This document shows, piece by piece, positions 50,290-54,801 of a DNA stretch of 54,801 nucleotides. The stretch lies in assembly GCA_964446585.1 (NCBI GenBank), contig CAYUPI010000039.1, positions 1 through 54,801 of the forward strand, read 5' to 3'. Position 1 is the stretch's first letter. The number at the start of each line of letters is the position of its first letter. Source of the DNA: CAYUPI01 sp964446585 (GTDB taxonomy: Bacteria; Verrucomicrobiota; Verrucomicrobiia; Limisphaerales; UBA8199). Made by a program: the position numbers and the translations under genes. The notes below the pieces were generated by a model. It did not search any database. It saw nothing but the letters and a program-made list of their open reading frames with translations, and was not told where the DNA came from.

Positions 50290-51419
50290 CCACAACATGA
50301 AACCACAACGTCATCGCGGCGTCCAGTGCATGTGCCGGGTTCGGCGTGGAAGGAGGGTGTGCGAGCCAGGGGGCAAACTACCAGGGGGACCATAACTCTG
50401 GGTGGGGCTGGTGGTCGTAATTCCACATGGGCGCGGTGTTGGTGGGATTGAACAGAGCAAAGGGACTGAGCGCGAGAGCTCGCCTGGGTGGAGATTTGGC
50501 TGGGGCGACTCGCCGGATGCTCCGTCTATTTGGTATCGTTCGAACTTTTCGCCAAGCAGGATCTCCCTGATGTGATAATCCATAAGATTGTGGCTATCTT
50601 AGTCGGCGCCGCGCCTGGGGGCAATTGCGCGATTGGCGGGGGCGTTGGAGATTTTGGATTTGAGATTTTGGATTTCAAAGGGGGCCCGGCGGGGGATGGG
50701 GCCGGGCGCAGCTCTGGCGCTCCTAGCACCGCCGCGTTCATGTCAGGGGGCGGTGGACCGTCGGGCCGATGGGGCTTGCTGGATTGAGATCTCAAGACAG
50801 TTCAGTAATCCGGCTGTGTTTTTCGGCGGGCTAGCGAGGAGGCCCAGGAATTTTGAGAGGACTGGAAAGGCTGCCGCGAGGTCTAATATATCGCCGGAAT
50901 ACCCGTCGTCGGGCGTCGTGTGTAGTTTGAGACCTGCCAGCAATAGTGGACGCAGTTTCTTGCCCAGGTGGATTTTGTTCAGGTGTTGCGAGTTCCTGAG
51001 TCTGTATTTGATTTTGATCGTGTAATTCATGGTTCGGTTCCTTAAGCCGGTTCCGTGCCAAGCCCGTTTGTGATTGGAAATTTTGCTTTTGTGTCTGTGA
51101 AAAACATTTTTCAAATAAGGCCCTGCGAAGAATGCCGATGGAAGATGTGATCCAATCCACATACGGGATCCATTTGACAACTGTTGGTGATTGCAAAAAA
51201 GCGCTGTAGAGGCAGTTTTTGGAAAGCTGATACTGGTTTCTCTGCAATGGAACGTATGCTTTGCGAGCTCCGTGAGATGTTCGTGCGGGCGAAGGTGACG
51301 GAGCGGGATTTGAGATTTCAGATTTCAAAGCGGCCTGCCTCCTCTTGCTTTTGAGAGGAAGAGGTGGAGGCAGACGAAGAGGCAGATGCAGAGGCGGCGG
51401 AGAGAAGCCCTCACCCCAG

Positions 51420-51444
51420 CCCTCTCCCATCGGATGGGAGAGGG
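51420..51444. repeat. CCCTCTCCCAT palindrome
   Basis: CCCTCTCCCAT (51420-51430), cgg, ATGGGAGAGGG (51434-51444), preceded by agccctcaccccag. This is the intergenic palindrome family widespread in GC-rich bacterial genomes. Confidence 0.7.
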
Positions 51445-51469
51445 AGGGGAGGCGGGGTGGGGCGTCGAG

Positions 51470-51489
51470 CACCTTGCTGAAGCAAGGTG
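51470..51489. terminator. Hairpin downstream of the capsid remnant
   Basis: CACCTTGCT-ga-AGCAAGGTG, a perfect 9-bp stem 19 bases beyond the capsid-remnant stop on the minus strand. No run of T follows on that strand, so termination would need Rho or is absent. Confidence 0.35.
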
Positions 51490-51507
51490 TTAATGAGAGC
51501 GGGAGGC

Positions 51508-51720
51508 TCACGAAGCTGCGGTTATCAGAGCGGCGGTGGCGTCAACGGCGGCATAATCGAAGTCGATTTCTTCGATGAAGCGTACTGCGAGCTGGTCGTT
51601 GTCGAACCAGACGTGTTCGGAGGTGTCGATGCGGGGGCTGCCGTGCTCGCCCATCCACCAAAAGGAGAGGGCGCCGAAGACGGCACACAGGATGTTGGGT
51701 ACTGGGGCTGCGGGCCAAAA
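51508..51720 (-). pseudogene. C-terminal remnant of an HK97-type phage major capsid protein
   Basis: Reads FWPAAPVPNILCAVFGALSF, then WWMGEHGSPRIDTSEHVWFD, NDQLAVRFIEEIDFDYAAVD and ATAALITAAS with a TGA stop. This is the typical P-domain/A-domain end of HK97-fold capsid proteins (GD.SFWWIGERGG..V..S...YF..DQ.AVR). Upstream of about 51720 the frame continues to 51810 but with unrelated residues, so the rest of the gene is gone. Confidence 0.7.
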
Positions 51721-52023
51721 GCGCTGATTTGCTGTGTGTTCCTGCTTGCCCGAGCGATCCGTAGTACTACGAGAGAAAGTCCGTGTGACTCCGAATATGC
51801 AACCCGGCAAGACACTGGTATATGTAGCAGCCAGATTTAATCGCGGTTAAGGAGGTTGCAGTTAAAGTTGTGAAAGAGATGACCCGTGGTGGAGATTTAC
51901 GCCCTTGCCCAGGCTTTGTGGCGGTCCCAAAAAGCACTTCATTCGAGACAATCACCCGACTGGCGCGCGGTCTGCGCACCCGGCACGCCGGGCGCGCCGT
52001 GGAACCGTGCGGGTTAAGCGGAT

Positions 52024-52125
52024 TGCGCCCGTCCTCGGGCGCAGCGACTTTCGACTTTCCAGTTGCCTACTCAGGTTCCGGCGGTCTGACCGAAACGGAG
52101 CCTGCTGCGCCCGAGGACGGGCGCA
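52024..52125. repeat. REP-like doublet: two mirror-image GC palindromes
   Basis: Arm 1 (52024-52044) and arm 2 (52105-52125) are perfect 21-bp reverse complements of each other, and each arm is itself a hairpin (GCGCCCG-tcct-CGGGCGC and its mirror). The 60 bp between them is unique. Both are flanked by gttaa/cgga words. This is the organisation of REP doublets. It occupies the 455-bp gap between the capsid remnant and the next gene; the remainder (51721-52023) holds nothing else I can support. Confidence 0.75.
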
Positions 52126-52175
52126 CTCCGTTAAACAATTACTTGGAATGTGACAGCAGACCGAGCCTGCCGGCG

Positions 52176-54801
52176 ATGGCCAAGCTGGGGCTTCTGCTCT
52201 TTGTTCTGGCGTGGGGCGCACTCTCGGCCCGGGCGGCCAGCGCGGTCCTTCAGGGCCTGTCCGCTGGCACCACCAACTGGGTGGCGGGGAATCTTGCCGG
52301 GTGGAAGGAACTGGATCTAATCCCCTGCCGCGTTGACTTCACCAGCGGACCGGCCACAAACCAGACCGTCGTCCTCCAGTTTGATCACACCAAAACCTCC
52401 GGCAGCACGATACTCCCTGGTATCCAAAGCCTGTTTTCCTTTAGCAACTCGCCCAATATCATCATCACTTCGGGCCCCACACTTTCCGCCCCCGCTGGGG
52501 TAGATACCTGGTATTTTACGCTGGTCCTGAACTATATCGATGCCAACGAAGGCGTTGTCACCTTCTTCGCCCGATTGTCGGCTGGCGCGCACAACTTCAC
52601 GGGCAGTTCGCTGGCGCTCAAAGGGTCGCTCAATGGCTCGCCCTCGCCTGGTGTGCTGCAAATCGCCAAGCCTGGCGCCGCGCCGGGCAATCCGGACTTG
52701 GCAATCACCAAGCTGGGTCCTGCGGCGGTCAATCCGGGTTCGACATTCTCCTACACGTTGATCTACACGAACCAGGCAGGCAGCGCAGCCACAGGCGTGC
52801 AACTGACCGATGTGCTGCCAGGGGTATTGACGCTCAACAACTGCTCGGGCGGCTGCTACACGCTAGGCAGCACTGTGACCTGGGACCTGGGGAACATTGC
52901 GCGAGGCGCAGGCGGCTCGTTTGTCTATGAAGTGCTGGCCACGAACTTCGCCGTTAATGGGACGACATTCATGAACTCAGCCGCCATCCTCAGCGCTGAG
53001 AATGACATGAATTACAACAACAATTATGCCTCGGTTACCACGACGATAACCAACGGCTGCCTTCCACCTTCAATCTCGAGCAATCCGGTGGGCAGCACGA
53101 ACTGCACAGGCGTCCCGGTCACTTTTTCGGCCCTCAGCGGCGGCACCGTCCCCCACTACCAGTGGCGTAAAAACGGCCTGGGCATCCCAGGCGCCTCCGC
53201 CAATACCTATAGCATCGCATCTCCCACTATTGACGACAGCGGCTCGTTTGATGTGATAGTGACCAATTTGTGCGGCGCAGTAACCTCCTCGCCAGCGTCG
53301 TTGTTGGTGTTGCCGCTGACCAGCCTTGCGGGACCAACAAACCGGATCGCCTGCCCCGGGGACAACGTGACCTTCAGCACTACCGTCTCCGGCACCGGGC
53401 CATTCAGCTTCCAATGGTTCAAGGACGGCATCCCGCTGGCCGACCAAACCAACAGTTCAATTGCACTGTCGAACGTCACGGCATCCAGCGGCGGCGCGTA
53501 CTCAGTGCAGGTGGTGGGCAGTTGCAACAGCGTCACCAACTCCGCCAATCTGACGGTCAATGTGGCCACTACGGCCGACGCGTTGGTGTCGCAGACCAAC
53601 TGTCCGGGTGACACCGTCAGTTTCAGCACCCTGGCTCATGGCACCGGTCCATTCAGTTTTCAATGGTTCAAGGATGGGGCACCGCTGGGCGGCCAAACCG
53701 CCAGCTCATTGACGCTCTCCAGCATCACCGCCTCCAGCGCGGGCAGCTACGCGGTGCAAGTTACGGGGGCTTGCAACAACGTCACTAACTCTGCCATCCT
53801 GACGGTCAACGTCCCCACCACCGCCGATGCGCTGGTGTCGCTGACCAACTGCTCGGGCGACACAGTCAGCTTCAGCACCTCGCCCCACGGCACCGGCCCA
53901 TTCAGTTTCCAATGGTTCAAGAATGGAGCGTCGCTGGGCGGCCAGACCGGCAGCTCATTGACGCTCTCCAGTATCACCGCGTCCAGCGCGGGCAGCTACT
54001 CGGTGCAAGTGAGGGGGGTTTGCAACAGCGTCACCAACTCTGCCAGCCTGACGGTCAACGTCCCCACCACTGCTGATGCGCTGGTGTCGCTGACCAACTG
54101 CTCGGGCGACACAGTCAGCTTCAGCACCTCGCCCCACGGCACCGGCCCATTCAGTTTCCAATGGTTCAAGGATGGGGCGCCGTTGGGCGGCCAGACCGGC
54201 AGTTCATTGACGCTCTCCGGCATCACCGCGTCCAGCGCGGGCAGCTACTCGGTGCAAGTGACGGGCGTTTGCAACAGCGTCACCAACTCTGCCAGCTTGA
54301 CAGTCAACGTCACCACCACCGCCGATGCGTTGGTGTCGCTGACTAACTGCGTGGGCGACACCATCGGCTTCAGCACCTCGGCCCATGGCACCGGCCCATT
54401 CAGTTTCCAATGGTTCAAGGATGGGGCGTCGCTGGGCGGCCAGACCGGCAGCTCATTGACCCTTTCCAGCATCACCGCCTCCAGCGCGGGCAGCTACTCG
54501 GTGCAAGTAACGGGTGTTTGCAACAGCGTCACCAACTTCGCCAGCCTGACGGTCAACGTCCCCACCACGGCCGATGCGTTGGTCTCGCTGACCAACTGTC
54601 CCGGCGCCACGGTCAGCTTCAGCACCTCGGCCCACGGCACCGGCCCATTCAGTTTCCAATGGTTCAAGGATGGGGCGCCGCTGGGCGGCCAGACCGCCAG
54701 CTCATTGACGCTCTCCAGTATCACCGCGTCCAGCGCGGGCAGCTATTCGGTGCAAGTGACGGGCGCTTGCAACAGCGTCACCAACTCTGCCAGCTTGACG
54801 G
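52176..54801 (+). CDS. Secreted DUF11 / Ig-like repeat protein, 3' end outside window
   Basis: 875 codons visible from ATG 52176, running off the right edge. Signal peptide AKLGLLLFVLAWGALSARAAS. An N-terminal region of about 150 residues of unknown fold (FARLSAGAHNFTGSSLALKG) precedes a DUF11 domain (about 173-290, LAITKLGPAAVNPGSTFSYT). Then seven immunoglobulin-like domains follow, each with a Cys pair, a FQWFKDG core Trp and a SAGSYSVQVTG strand; domains 3-7 are near-identical. Surface-exposed or secreted binding protein is inferred. No good ribosome site; the frame remains open upstream but the signal peptide fixes the start. Confidence 0.85.
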   Translation, partial: MAKLGLLLFVLAWGALSARAASAVLQGLSAGTTNWVAGNLAGWKELDLIPCRVDFTSGPATNQTVVLQFDHTKTSGSTILPGIQSLFSFSNSPNIIITSGPTLSAPAGVDTWYFTLVLNYIDANEGVVTFFARLSAGAHNFTGSSLALKGSLNGSPSPGVLQIAKPGAAPGNPDLAITKLGPAAVNPGSTFSYTLIYTNQAGSAATGVQLTDVLPGVLTLNNCSGGCYTLGSTVTWDLGNIARGAGGSFVYEVLATNFAVNGTTFMNSAAILSAENDMNYNNNYASVTTTITNGCLPPSISSNPVGSTNCTGVPVTFSALSGGTVPHYQWRKNGLGIPGASANTYSIASPTIDDSGSFDVIVTNLCGAVTSSPASLLVLPLTSLAGPTNRIACPGDNVTFSTTVSGTGPFSFQWFKDGIPLADQTNSSIALSNVTASSGGAYSVQVVGSCNSVTNSANLTVNVATTADALVSQTNCPGDTVSFSTLAHGTGPFSFQWFKDGAPLGGQTASSLTLSSITASSAGSYAVQVTGACNNVTNSAILTVNVPTTADALVSLTNCSGDTVSFSTSPHGTGPFSFQWFKNGASLGGQTGSSLTLSSITASSAGSYSVQVRGVCNSVTNSASLTVNVPTTADALVSLTNCSGDTVSFSTSPHGTGPFSFQWFKDGAPLGGQTGSSLTLSGITASSAGSYSVQVTGVCNSVTNSASLTVNVTTTADALVSLTNCVGDTIGFSTSAHGTGPFSFQWFKDGASLGGQTGSSLTLSSITASSAGSYSVQVTGVCNSVTNFASLTVNVPTTADALVSLTNCPGATVSFSTSAHGTGPFSFQWFKDGAPLGGQTASSLTLSSITASSAGSYSVQVTGACNSVTNSASLT
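53574..54801. repeat. Five 249-bp tandem Ig-domain repeats
   Basis: Units start at 53574, 53823, 54072, 54321 and 54570 (last one cut by the window edge). Each is 83 codons with the constant stretches accggcccattcagttt and aatggttcaaggatgggg. Divergence is low and scattered, so homogenisation is recent. Confidence 0.9.

Larger units (their letters stand above)
50290..51507. other. Decayed region without a convincing intact gene
   Basis: About 1.2 kb. Open frames on the minus strand exist (50311-50583, 50743-51180 and others) but are full of short-word translation and lack family motifs. The most gene-like piece is a minus-strand tail SPFALFNPTNTAPMWNYDHQ ending at a TAG about 50380, possibly a remnant. 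Two runs of gatttgagatt words (about 50649-50682 and 51303-51328), a CCCTCTCCC palindrome and a hairpin are present. Located between a capsid remnant and the defence operon, so probably eroded prophage or mobile DNA. Confidence 0.55.

Noticed and set aside
51133..51204. Short plus-strand frame MEDVIQSTYGIHLTTVGDCK with a transposase-like helix-turn-helix flavour
   Set aside because: Only 23 codons, and surrounding frames show nothing of a transposase.
53574..54801. CRISPR-like regular spacing
   Set aside because: Units are long, coding and continuous, with no spacers.

Overview
The window looks like a chromosomal segment of a Verrucomicrobiota bacterium, probably a Pedosphaera/Limisphaera-like soil or freshwater lineage. 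The signs are a prepilin-like protein with the [25 protein letters not shown] leader type, a paired DUF1501 + DUF1549/DUF1553 (planctomycete-type cytochrome c) locus, a DUF1080 glycosidase-type protein, a RCC1-repeat secreted protein, very long multi-domain surface proteins and many degenerate short-word repeats between genes. No taxonomic marker gene (rRNA) is present, so this is inference from gene content.

Layout. 1-2872 (-): 3' part of a secreted HYR-like repeat protein running off the left edge, with 249-bp tandem repeats. 3.1-8 kb: threonine synthase, a succinate-semialdehyde-type dehydrogenase, a prepilin-like protein, a small lipoprotein and a DUF1080 protein. 8.1-17.8 kb (+): one 3223-codon surface protein (DUF11, P-domains, Calx-beta, HYDIN-type and PKD repeats), with a tRNA-Ser(GGA) facing its stop codon. 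18-21.2 kb (-): three overlapping genes, a membrane protein plus two SPFH/HflKC-like proteins. 21.5-29.3 kb: acetyltransferase, EamA transporter, CehA/McbA-type metallohydrolase, and a MacB/LolD-like ABC exporter whose two permease genes are separated by a four-helix-bundle gene bounded by inverted word repeats. 29.3-31.3 kb (-): nucleotidyltransferase pair and RCC1 lipoprotein. 31.6-36.2 kb: a divergent S-adenosylmethionine cycle locus, with an ArsR-methyltransferase fusion on one side and metK-ahcY on the other, sharing a compact operator/promoter region. 36.3-43 kb: serine hydrolase, a toxin-antitoxin pair with a nonsense-mutated toxin, DUF1501/PSD1 pair, zinc-ribbon membrane protein.

43-51.8 kb is an accessory island on the minus strand. 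It holds intact and broken copies of a phage gp6-like head-tail connector gene, a capsid-protein remnant, a PadR regulator with its membrane partner, secreted or membrane proteins of unknown role, and a complete Pycsar-type antiphage module: a pyrimidine-cyclase-like PycC and a cyclic-nucleotide-binding TIR effector (PycTIR). Just upstream of the effector lies a third gene with a D...QxK nuclease-like core. 52.2 kb to the right edge (+): start of another secreted protein with DUF11 and at least seven Ig-like domains, again with a 249-bp repeat period.

The most notable systems are the Pycsar operon with its extra nuclease-like gene, the self-contained SAM-cycle regulatory locus, and the recurrent short-word repeats that sit at gene breakpoints and around mobile-looking genes.
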